Shown: positions 56,020 to 64,000 of the stretch, one piece after another | Numbering within the stretch: the stretch's first letter is position 1 | Layout of the letters: each line of letters begins with the position of its first letter | NCBI GenBank assembly: GCA_018287875.1 | Contig: JAGVVL010000017.1 | Location: forward strand, 3,534,001-3,598,000 | DNA from: Nigrospora sphaerica | Lineage: Eukaryota; Ascomycota; Sordariomycetes; Amphisphaeriales; Apiosporaceae | Reading direction: 5' to 3' | Length of the DNA stretch: 64,000 nt | The notes under the pieces: generated by a model | The model's input: the letters and a program-made list of their open reading frames with translations, nothing else | What the model was told of the DNA's origin: nothing | Database searches by the model: none | Program-made: the position numbers and the translations under genes

Positions 56020-56139
56020 ACCTAAAGGAAGGCGGGATATTCCTTTATTCTAGATACACCTGTCGGTTAGAAAAGGACTAGGAGGTTTTACGCGGATAGG
56101 TTGCGCTTATTTCTTAAACATATTTTACTTAGCTAAAAG

Positions 56140-56330
56140 GCTCTGAAACCGCTATCGGAAGTTATAAGACCGGAGGGGGACGCTAAAGAGGAGTTTGAGG
56201 TCGATAAGGTTACGGCATCCCGACTACACTACGGAAAACTATAATACTAAGTCTAATAGAAAGGATAAGACCTAGATACGATATAACAGTACGCGGAGAA
56301 CCTAAAGAACGCTCTAAAGATCTTTAACTT
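56140..56330 (+). pseudogene. Gypsy chromodomain fragment
   Basis: The plus strand reads EGDAKEEFEVDKVTASRLHY then GKL and, after stops, YAENLKNALKIF, the shape of a retroelement chromodomain. A different copy from the one at 62533-62740. Confidence 0.65.
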
Positions 56331-57095
56331 GAGTGACTGAGTGACCTGCGTATTCTGATAGCCTTTCTCGCGGCGGCGCTCTTCAAACTCCCGGATACGC
56401 TGTGAAGCTCTTGGCAGTATACCACGAACAAGTCGATGACCTCGCTGTCTCGTACTGGATGGGGCTTTTCGTGGGTTTTGTGTTTGGCATTCCTTGCCCA
56501 TACTGTCCTGCTTCTGATGACTACTATGCGTCAAACTATCAACAGACGAAATAGGTATTGGACCGGAAGTTCTCCGTTTGGAATTCCCTAACTAGTGGAA
56601 AAGCTCCCCCAGCAACGCCATGGCGAGAAGAATGATGAGCATTGATACGCCCAAGTACACACATCGCGGGAGTGGATTTCCAGGTGTTCAAGAACAAGTT
56701 CCTTCGACTTGCCGGCAAAATGAGTCAAGTCAAGACAGATTGGAAGCGCCTCTTCAATCGAAAGCTCACGACGGAGTTGCAAACGGCCCTCGCCTCCTCT
56801 TACACTATTAACTGGTGACCTGGCCATCCAACCTCCCGACATTGAGTTTACGCGGAAATAAGCGCGGGACTGTTCATCCTTTAACGAGGCCTAGCTCGAA
56901 ACGGCAAACGTCGACTGCCGTGCGCCCTTCATGGGCTATGGATACGACCTGGACGTGGATCAAGACGAGCTCGACTACTTATGAGAGACTCCAAGTAAGA
57001 GTTAACAAACGTGTAGTCAATATTTACTTAAGATTGGCGCTCATAACCATTGATCTAATGGTACTTCGGGTGGAAATCCAATCATGATTCCGTCT
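56331..57095. other. Intergenic, 3' of the sedolisin gene
   Basis: Short frames on both strands (e.g. 56588-56842, -) without a recognisable domain. Base composition returns to that of the host genes. Confidence 0.4.
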
Positions 57096-58886
57096 TCAGA
57101 CGTTGTTGACCAACAGCTTCCTCAATTTGGCGAAGTTCGGCTCGCCAAGGCCCGAGGACGCGTCCCAACCCACAGCGGCTTTGAAACCTGGTTGCTGATG
57201 GTCTGGGTTAGCGCATCCGTTAACAACGCCGTCAGTGATGTCGGTAAAAGCGTCGGCCACCTCGCTCTTATACATAATGGGGTTAAGGAACCCAAGGGCC
57301 GGTTGGCCACTCTTTAAGCGTATGTCATTTAGCAGGGCGATCATGACGGCGACGACCGGAGTCGAGGCCGAGGTGCCCTTAGTGGGCGTGGGGTAACCGC
57401 CGCTGATGACGAGGTAGTCGGTGCCGAGCAGGGTCAGGTCTGGGTACGCGCGCCCGGACGCGTTCCAGGCAAACCACGGGTTCTCCGGGATGCCGGTGAC
57501 GGCGCTGCCGCCCGCGAGATAGGCGTCCACGGCCTCCTTCTGCCACGCGGGCTGCGGGTAGTAGTTGGAAAAGCCGCCCGAGCTGAAGCCGGCGGAGCCG
57601 CCGTAGTCCGCCGTGGCGCCGACCGTCGTCACCCAGGGGCACGAGGCCGGGAACGTCGGGATGAAGCGCGGCTCGTTATCGGGCCCGATGCAGTCGCTGA
57701 AGCGCGTGCCCTGGGTGCCGGCATCGCCGCTGGCCACCAGGACGGACACCCCGCGCAGGGCCAGGTAGGAGAAGCGCTCGCAGACCTGGTCGGCGTAGCT
57801 GCGAGGCACGGCTTGTTCGTCGTCGGTGTAGGAGATGGAAACCACCTGCGGGATGTCGTCCTGGCCTAGGAGGAAGTCCAGGTACTCGAGGTATGGCTCC
57901 TGCTCGTTCATATTATCCGGTAGCGGGATATTGCCGGGCTGCTCAAGGGCCGGGGGGCGGCCGCCGGTCAGGTGGTACGTCACATTTAACGGACCTGTGA
58001 AGGCAGTTGTGTACTCCATGTCCAATTGGGCCTCGAGTCCGGGGTTCTTTTCATTGTCGTTCGCACCCCCATTGATGTTCACCACAGTGTATGGCACTTG
58101 GTTACTGGAGTTGCTGAGACCGTAGTTAAAGATGAAGTCTTCCCAGTCCGCTTTATTCGCGTTCTCCTCGAGGAATCCTGCTACGGCTAGCTTGCTCGCT
58201 GACATCGTCTCGGGAATGTAGTCAATATTGTATTTCTCCGTCAGGTTGATAGGGCAGATGTACTTGGAGCAGTCGAAAGGGCCGGTCGGGATGTGCTGAC
58301 GGCGATCCAGCTTGGATTCCTCGACTCGGGGACGGGTCGAGTCGAGGAAGTGAACAGTCGGGTACACAAAATCGACGTCATCGCGTAATCCAAGGGGCAG
58401 GGAGTAGGCCCCGGTGCGCGCAACAGCCTTATCGTTGCCGTCGGTGGTGTAGTAGGAGAACTTGGTTCCTAAGAGCGTCTCAGCTTCGGGGGCCGACACC
58501 TTGATTCCGAACCCACGAGCGTCCTCGAATAAAATGGGAACATTGGACTGCTTGATCCAACGTTCGACATTGTCCCGAGAGGCTTTACGAGCACTGGTTG
58601 ATGTTGATTCTTCCAGAAACGCCTGGAGCGCTTTGGCATCCAGATAGTTTCCGTAGAGAGGGTTGCTGGGCTCGCTGCGGGCCAAGATGTCTTCCGCATT
58701 GACTGTACGATGCTCCTTAACAGCGATACGCAGCGTTAACACGTCGTCGCGGGTAGCCGGCCGTACCAAGTGCCATGATTTGGGGATTGAAGCTGCTCTC
58801 TCATGCTCGACAAGGCTACCTTCTGATTGGGGTAATCCAATCACCGGACTAGCTGCGAGGAGCGAAACGAATGTGAGTGCCAACAT
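57096..58886 (-). CDS. Sedolisin-type serine-carboxyl peptidase (S53)
   Basis: Single exon, 596 aa. Signal peptide MLALTFVSLLAASPVIG. A Pro-kumamolisin activation domain (residues ~33-180, SWHLVRPATRDDVLTLRIAV) is followed by a likely processing region (RPRVEESKLDRRQ). Catalytic domain: Glu and Asp in GLEAQLDMEY, oxyanion Asp in VASGDAGT, catalytic Ser in TKGTSASTP. The C-terminal calcium site is suggested by FTDITDG and GWDASSGLG. Length and order fit fungal tripeptidyl-peptidase/sedolisin enzymes, secreted acid proteases active at low pH. Divergent to the A1-like gene, with a TATA-like box (TATAAA on minus, 58976-58971) ~85 bases upstream. Intact, no RIP damage, although it sits inside the inverted, transposon-rich block. 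Confidence 0.95.
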   Translation of the reverse strand: MLALTFVSLLAASPVIGLPQSEGSLVEHERAASIPKSWHLVRPATRDDVLTLRIAVKEHRTVNAEDILARSEPSNPLYGNYLDAKALQAFLEESTSTSARKASRDNVERWIKQSNVPILFEDARGFGIKVSAPEAETLLGTKFSYYTTDGNDKAVARTGAYSLPLGLRDDVDFVYPTVHFLDSTRPRVEESKLDRRQHIPTGPFDCSKYICPINLTEKYNIDYIPETMSASKLAVAGFLEENANKADWEDFIFNYGLSNSSNQVPYTVVNINGGANDNEKNPGLEAQLDMEYTTAFTGPLNVTYHLTGGRPPALEQPGNIPLPDNMNEQEPYLEYLDFLLGQDDIPQVVSISYTDDEQAVPRSYADQVCERFSYLALRGVSVLVASGDAGTQGTRFSDCIGPDNEPRFIPTFPASCPWVTTVGATADYGGSAGFSSGGFSNYYPQPAWQKEAVDAYLAGGSAVTGIPENPWFAWNASGRAYPDLTLLGTDYLVISGGYPTPTKGTSASTPVVAVMIALLNDIRLKSGQPALGFLNPIMYKSEVADAFTDITDGVVNGCANPDHQQPGFKAAVGWDASSGLGEPNFAKLRKLLVNNV

Positions 58887-59485
58887 GTTGGAAGGCCTGT
58901 CGGGAGGAGGAGCGATGGTATTTCGTTAAAGGACGAAATGCAAATCGCGCACGCCGCATTCCTTAGGTCATTTATAGACACGAGCAGCGGATGGTCCATT
59001 GCCGTTAAAGCCATCATGAATCGGGGGTCGTGGTGGTGACGGAGGGGGCCCAGTTAAGTTCGTGTTACCGACACCCGCCGGTTACAGCGCATGAGATACT
59101 AGCAAATTAGCTGGTACTGACCAGTCGGTGTGTCTATTTCTGGTCCCATTTTTGATGCTAATGCAGGGTATGTCCGAGGCGTGGATCCATTAGCTGTTGC
59201 TCATTGGAGAGAAATAATCTAAAAACGGCTTCTACCTGCTAAAACCCTGTCATTTGCATCAACCAAAGTGACCCCTAATTCGTTTGTGCCGTGTTCGAGA
59301 TCCACTATCACGAACGGCTCACGGTCACACAGCACATCATCAAAGATCCGGCTTTCGTAGGCGCCAGCAGACCACGGTCAAGATACATTATATAACACCC
59401 GCGCGGGCTGGGCCTTTTAACGCTAATCATCACCATCTCCCACCACACTCGTTCTAAACCAAAAGCACCATCGCATTCGTTCAAC
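58887..59485. promoter_or_regulatory. Divergent promoter of the protease pair
   Basis: 599 bp between the two ATGs. TATA-like elements: minus TATAAA at 58976-58971 for the sedolisin and plus ATTATATAAC at 59397-59406 for the A1-like gene, each 80-90 bases from its ATG. The shared region suggests common control (inference). Confidence 0.6.
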
Positions 59486-60685
59486 ATGGTTGCCAACCCT
59501 CCCGCCGCCGGCACGCTGGCTCTGCCCTTGTTCTACCAGCCCCTGATCGACCAACAAGTTGCTGCCAACATCTCATGGGGAACGCCTGCCCAGGACCCGA
59601 TTCCCACCGTCATTGACACGGGTAGCTACGGCTTCTGGGTTTACGGCCCCGACGCTACTGTGAACTCGGGCTCGCCTTGGCTGGGCGTCTTGGGTCCCTG
59701 CAACCAGACGGCCGAGCCGGCCTTCAACTGGCCTGCGTCCACCTCGCACACGGGCCCCTACGAAAACAGCAGTTCCGTATACGGCTACGGCGGTGGGGGC
59801 AAGATCGTCAGCTGCCCCAGCACCGTCAACGACACGATGAATTTCGCGGGGGGCTATCCCTCCATCGACAATATCCAGGTCGCCGTTTGCAACTTCACTC
59901 TCATTAAGGACCGCAGCACCACCTGCGCCGGTGCTCACTACGATAAGAGCATTATGGGTCTGGCCCCGATCGCCTCGAACCTCGGCGGCCCCCAGATCCA
60001 TCCCGAACTCCTGCGCCAAGGGCGCCTCAGCAGTTCCGTCTTCTCCATGTGGTTTGACGCCCCGTCCCTGGATATCAACGAACCCCAGATGGGCACGCTC
60101 CTGTGGGGCGCCGTGCCCGAGGACAAGCACACCGGCGAGCTCGTGACGGTGCGCAACACTGGCCAGGACCGCGCCGAGAAGGGCTTCTACTACGTGGGCC
60201 TGCCCGAGGTCCGCGCCTCGCACTTCGACGGGCCGGCCGAAAACAAGACGATCCTGCCGCCACGCGATCCGGACAACGTTCCCGACTGTCTCGTCGACTC
60301 GGGCACCTGGGGCATGACGCTTCCCGTGGCCGATGCTGACTTCTACGCCGCGACGGGCCTCGAGGCCGACTCGCCCTTCATCCTACCGCGCTACCCGGCC
60401 CCCTGCGCCGACATCCCGCTCGACGCCGGCTTCGACCTTGTCTTCAAGGGCCAGGACGGAAAGTCCAGTGCCACCGTTAGGATCCCCTACCGCAGCTTAG
60501 CCGAGAACGTGGGCGAGGTGCCTAACACTTGCCGCCTCAACCTCCAGCTTGGCGACACTGGCTGCACTTTCGGCGGCCCCCTCTATGCCTCGGCCTTCAT
60601 TGCTCACGATGACGATGCTCAAACGCTGCAGATCGCTCAAGGCGCTGTGGCTGGTTCTGCAAAGGTCCCGCCCGCTAATCTCTGA
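59486..60685 (+). CDS. A1-like (pepsin-fold) aspartic protease without signal peptide
   Basis: Single exon, 399 aa. Both catalytic motifs are present: VIDTGSYGFWVYGP (Asp near residue 44) and CLVDSGTWGMTLP (near 270). Several N-glycosylation sequons (NQT, NSS, NDT, NFT, NKT) and paired Cys suggest a secreted protein, but the N-terminus (MVANPPAAGTLALPLFYQPL) has no hydrophobic signal and there is no propeptide. Either an upstream exon was missed or the protein follows another route. It pairs divergently with the sedolisin. Activity is plausible from the two Asp but substrate is unknown; fungal A1-fold proteins of this subtype are often only called hypothetical. Confidence 0.88.
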   Translation: MVANPPAAGTLALPLFYQPLIDQQVAANISWGTPAQDPIPTVIDTGSYGFWVYGPDATVNSGSPWLGVLGPCNQTAEPAFNWPASTSHTGPYENSSSVYGYGGGGKIVSCPSTVNDTMNFAGGYPSIDNIQVAVCNFTLIKDRSTTCAGAHYDKSIMGLAPIASNLGGPQIHPELLRQGRLSSSVFSMWFDAPSLDINEPQMGTLLWGAVPEDKHTGELVTVRNTGQDRAEKGFYYVGLPEVRASHFDGPAENKTILPPRDPDNVPDCLVDSGTWGMTLPVADADFYAATGLEADSPFILPRYPAPCADIPLDAGFDLVFKGQDGKSSATVRIPYRSLAENVGEVPNTCRLNLQLGDTGCTFGGPLYASAFIAHDDDAQTLQIAQGAVAGSAKVPPANL

Positions 60686-60866
60686 CACTAAGCCGGTGCA
60701 TCTCATGACACGCTAACGATAGAAAAACAAACACATATCCGAATAATTAGTTGCAGAAAAAAAATGATGCATTATATCACCGTATTAAAGTAAATTCGTT
60801 TGTCTTATTAGCTACAGGGCCACCATCACAGTGCTATTGGTACATCCTTTTCCAGCAGTTGCATCC

Positions 60867-61063
60867 TGTCGCACTAGCGGGAGCGTGGCAAGCGAAAGGT
60901 TCAAGGTTGTCTATTAAAAAAGACAAAGGAAAGGCCAGAGATGGCGGTCTATATACCCGTAGCTGGGGAGGACCCCCTACATACTCCACTGGTTCTGAGT
61001 AGGTCCCTGTAGCCTCTTACGTGACCTGACAGGCGAATCTGGTGATAGCCTCATGTTGCCACA
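60867..61063 (-). repeat. Diverged solo LTR of the Copia 1 family
   Basis: 197 bp, TGTCGCACT...TTGCCACA on +, clearly related to 10193-10391 but with many changes. Flanks CATCC and AAATG do not match. Confidence 0.85.
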
Positions 61064-61439
61064 AAATGAATGCTCTGCGTTCTAGAAATCCCCCAGGCTA
61101 CACCGCTTTCAAGCCGCATTGAGGTTAGGAAGCCTTCCTCCGTCGTAAGTCAAACTTTTTCGACGGTCCAACCGGTGAAAATCGGCATGCCAATAGCTGA
61201 AACTCATTAATGAAGTCCAATCCTATACATTGGCCTTAACGGAGACCAGCAAAATAACCTGCTAGAAAGAGATGGGCTAGACACGGCAGCTTCAACGCAT
61301 GAAATCCGGCCATTTCAAAGAGTTCCGATGGGCAAGCTGCTGAAAGAGTACCGGCGTAAGTCCAACGGCTTCGGATTATGACCCCTTATCAATTCATCAG
61401 GTAGTGGCAGGCTGTAATATTTGCTGGAATGACTTTGGT
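61064..61439. other. Intergenic, no feature seen
   Basis: No ORF or repeat recognised. Confidence 0.4.
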
Positions 61440-61723
61440 AGCCAGTCCTCCGAGATCGAAAGAGCTCTTATAAAGGGTTGCTTCCTCTTCCGATCGAACT
61501 ACTACTTTTAACATGTTATGAGCCCGGGCCGATATCTTTTCGTTTAAGATTACGCCCCTTAACCTCCTTCGTCGATTCCTTCTTCCTCTCTCGGCCAAAG
61601 CGACCCTAAGTCTTCCGAACCGCTCTGTTCGATACGAAAACCCCCAAAGCAACCCGGAAGCGACTCTAAGTCTTCCTAACCGCTTTATTTATCTCGAAAG
61701 CCCTCGAAGCTTCCGGAAGCAAC
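61440..61723 (+). mobile_element. Copia 2, 5' end: LTR end, primer-binding site and leader
   Basis: LTR end to 61513 (...CTACTTTTAACA), then GTTATGAGCCCGGG (half initiator-tRNA site as in Copia 1), then a leader with an imperfect direct repeat (AAGCGACYCTAAGTCTTCC at ~61599 and ~61661). It stops at the inversion breakpoint; the rest is at 43497-39261. Confidence 0.75.
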
Positions 61724-61936
61724 TGTTACGGCATGGGTACATAGGTACAAGGGCATGGCAACGCATGGACGACTTACCGCTGCCTGGCGGTACGTACCGC
61801 CGCTGGCTGGATATATTCCTGCCAAACATTGACTGAGAGGAGCCTGTTCCTCTTCTTTTCCTCTTCACCTGTAGTTTTCGCATCTCAATAGAACCCTTGG
61901 GTCATCAACAGATTCTTCGTTCCTTGAACCGTGACA
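61724..61936 (+). repeat. 213-bp solo LTR, right inversion breakpoint
   Basis: TGTTACGG...CCGTGACA with the perfect 16-bp palindrome GGCGGTACGTACCGCC inside. Flanks GCAAC (61719-61723) and CTATT (61937-61941) are the reverse partners of the flanks at 43498-43710. Confidence 0.9.
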
Positions 61937-61939
61937 CTA

Positions 61940-62790
61940 TTGACTGTCTTCCACTTTAAAACCGATAGCCAGACTAAATAAGCGAACTCGTTTTTAAAAC
62001 AGTACCTCCGTATTTAAATATCGTACTTACAAGACGATTAAAGCCGCTGGCTCCCCTTAACCAAATTTGCGCTAAATAATACCCTAAATAAGAGCATTAA
62101 GACCATATTACTTTTTGTAAACTACGGGTTCTATCCGAGGATCGGGTTTAAACCACTAGACTCCGACTGTACCCCCGTAGCCTTAAACGCTAAGCGCGTT
62201 GCCTAGAAGATTTAGGAAGTCCACGAGATGTTAAAGTTTAAGATCTGTTTAATATAAGCCCGCTATAAGGAATACGCCAACTATAAGAGGCGCCCTACCT
62301 GCCGATACTAAGTAGGCTAGAAAGTCTAGCTTAATACCCGAAATATATAGGCGAAACGCCCTTAAAAGAAACTCGATTAGAAGCAACTCGGACCCTTTAC
62401 TATTACGAAGGTTATTACTTAAACCTACCCCTATCTATAAGGAATCACTTAATATTCTATATTAACTTATTTTATCCTAATCTTAATAATCCTGCCCTTG
62501 GTTAAGTATAACCACCACCCCTACTTATAAAGGTCGATAGCGTCGAAGATTTCGAAGTCGAAGACATCCTGGATTCCCGTTTAGACAACCGAGGCAGAGG
62601 CCGAGGCTCCCGCTTAAAATACACCGTGAAGTAGGCTAGATACGACCAACCAACCGAGGAGCCTGCGGAATACGTCGCTAACGCCAGCGTGGTAGTGGTA
62701 AACTTCCACCGAAGATACCTAGAGAAACCAAGACCTATTAGCTTACGGAAGGCTTAGCCGTCCGCCCTTTAGAACCGCGTCGATAGAACT
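61940..62790 (+). pseudogene. Gypsy integrase C-terminus and chromodomain, RIP-decayed
   Basis: Reads TVFHFKTDSQTK*ANSFLKQ and, after stops, the basic linker, then a chromodomain at 62533-62740 ([49 protein letters not shown]). Chromodomains guide integration to marked chromatin (family knowledge). Confidence 0.85.
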
Positions 62791-62811
62791 CCGCCTTAAG
62801 GAGGGGAGTAC

Positions 62812-63100
62812 TGTCACGGGGTAGACCGTGACAGGCCGTACCGGCATAGGGCAGCCTCTGAGATATCCTAAATTAGTTACGGATTAGTCGTTCCGTAAGG
62901 GAATTCTGTTAAGACCGCTTAGTGCGGACCTCCGTTGGGGATTTAGATAAGAAGTCTACAACCGAGGAGACTTCAGTTGTAGCTCTTCAAGCTATGTCCT
63001 GTCTATTAAGCCTGACCTATACCGACAGAATAGGAACCGGGATCTGTAGCATAGAACCTGAATCGACTCTATTATCCGCCTGCCTGCCTGCTCCTTAATA
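62812..63100 (+). repeat. Gypsy 3' LTR (289 bp)
   Basis: Aligns end to end with 48123-48411 (reverse), with scattered transitions. Confidence 0.9.
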
Positions 63101-63105
63101 GAGGT

Positions 63106-64000
63106 ATAGTAAAGGAGGCGTAAAAAAAAGCACGAATAGAAAACTATAAAAAAAACCCTAATAACAGCCACTAGGTAAACGATATTAGAGTAACTTAATG
63201 TAGCTATATAAGGCTTTGGAATATATAAGAGTTAAGATGCCTTTAAAAGGCTAGCACCTAACTACAACGGGCCCTAGTGTAACACTAAGGGCAGAGAACA
63301 CGAGATAAGAAAAGAGGCTGGAAGGCTGGATATCGAGTTAGAAGGTTAGAGACACAATAAGTTAATAAGGTATAGAGTGGCTTCTATAAGCTCTCTACGT
63401 CACATATCCCCTAGGAGATAAGTAGATAAACCACGGTACTAGCGGTCCTATGCCGACGTTAAACAATAACACACACACACACACACACACACGTAGTGTA
63501 TATAGCGCGCCGGCGACCGTTTAGTAACGCCCAGCGTATCTATCCTCTAATGCCGTGTACTGCGTAAGCGCTCTATATATAGACCGTTCCCGTTGCCACC
63601 GCCAGTTCTGGTCGTGTCCGGTGAGAGAGTCCGAGGGGGGCTGTCCGCAAAGGCCGTCCCCGTGCTGATACCTAGCCGCTGGGTAAGCGGCTTGGTATCC
63701 GCGTTTTGCATGCGCTCCTAAGTTAGGCTAGGGCAGATCAGGTCGAACTTCGTCACACGAATGAAAGCCTCTGATACGTGACGGACCTGGGACCCTGCCA
63801 ATCTGGGGCAGCTGTCAAGGCCCTGCCACCTGATGAAGTGGGGGCCGTGTGTTCGAGAGTAAATAATCCCAGTAGCGCCGCCAGCGCCGCAGCAGATAGC
63901 TTGATCTTCACCTTCTGTTTGACCCCCTCTGCTTTTCGTGTCAGCCTCGAACTCTTTTGGTGACACTAGTAGGTGTGTACCTAGTATTATGACGCTATTT
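63106..64000. other. Right end: no gene recognised; (CA)n microsatellite
   Basis: An (AC)12 run at 63469-63492. A TATATATAG at ~63572 might belong to a promoter or an LTR. Short frames at 63718-63966 show no domain. Confidence 0.45.
63469..63492. repeat. (AC)12 microsatellite
   Basis: Uninterrupted dinucleotide run. Confidence 0.95.

Larger units (their letters stand above)
43711..61723. other. Inverted segment (~18.0 kb) between two inverted solo LTRs
   Basis: Re-inverting this segment turns both LTR flanks into perfect 5-bp duplications (GTTGC/GTTGC and CTATT/CTATT), and rejoins both the gypsy integrase frame and the Copia 2 leader. Carries the gypsy 5' part, composite C, a LINE/RNase H remnant and the two protease genes. 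Confidence 0.88.
61937..63100 (+). mobile_element. Chromodomain gypsy element, 3' part (end of integrase, chromodomain, 3' LTR)
   Basis: Continues the integrase interrupted at 43711. 3' LTR 62812-63100 (289 bp, final CA mutated to TA). A purine tract AAGGAGGGGAG directly precedes the LTR. GAGGT follows at 63101-63105, matching the 5' side. Confidence 0.9.

Noticed and set aside
59573..60223. Minus-strand ORF opposite the A1-like protease
   Set aside because: Shadow of GC-rich codons; no signal peptide or family match.
63469..63492. CRISPR-like or telomeric repeat
   Set aside because: Simple (AC)n microsatellite; no spacer structure, and this is a eukaryotic genome.

Overview
The window is nuclear DNA of a filamentous ascomycete (Pezizomycotina, probably Sordariomycetes; inference). 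Evidence: host genes with 49-73 bp introns carrying fungal donor and branch-point signals, pogo/Fot1 transposons, Tad/MGL-type LINEs, a chromodomain Ty3/gypsy element, and heavy C-to-T / G-to-A decay with in-frame TAG/TAA codons typical of repeat-induced point mutation (RIP). Only five host-type genes are convincing: an MFS transporter cut by the left edge (1-782, -), a secreted intradiol dioxygenase-like protein (26916-28029, +), a secreted BBE-type FAD oxidoreductase (32327-33927, +), and a divergent secreted-protease-type pair, sedolisin S53 (57096-58886, -) and an A1-like aspartic protease (59486-60685, +).

Layout. 1.4-3.5 kb: a pogo element inserted in an old LTR. 3.5-19.9 kb: a three-level nest. 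LINE A (TSD 3544-3556 / 19897-19909) was split by composite element B (TSD 7977-7990 / 19474-19487), which was split by an intact-length Copia element with identical 199-bp LTRs (TSD CCTCC, 10193-17382). 20-24.4 kb: LTR fragments of two families. 24.4-34 kb: mostly single-copy DNA with the dioxygenase and BBE genes and small TE scraps. 34.7-43.5 kb: a LINE scrap, three pogo elements, a transposase fragment and a decayed Copia element. 43.5-63.1 kb: a chromodomain gypsy element broken into two parts, with composite element C, a second LINE remnant and the protease pair between them.

Three results stand out. (1) The segment 43711-61723 is an inversion between two inverted 213-bp solo LTRs. Undoing it restores both 5-bp solo-LTR target duplications, joins the gypsy integrase reading frame across the break, and gives the gypsy element a matching 5-bp duplication. 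(2) Elements B and C are chimeric retrotransposons: the same 1131-bp non-LINE module (X) is fused to differently truncated copies of one LINE, and each unit is bounded by its own target duplication, so X and LINE moved together. This resembles the MINE (WEIRD+MGL) chimeras of Magnaporthe (recalled, not checked). (3) The young Copia element carries, antisense between RNase H and the 3' LTR, a five-exon gene with a Zn2Cys6-like six-cysteine motif. The Copia polyprotein and this gene are broken only by single-base losses, placeable at G/C homopolymers in six of seven cases, which points to assembly error or slippage rather than RIP.

The host genes show no operon-like logic. The protease pair shares a 599-bp divergent promoter with a TATA-like box on each side and may be co-regulated (inference).
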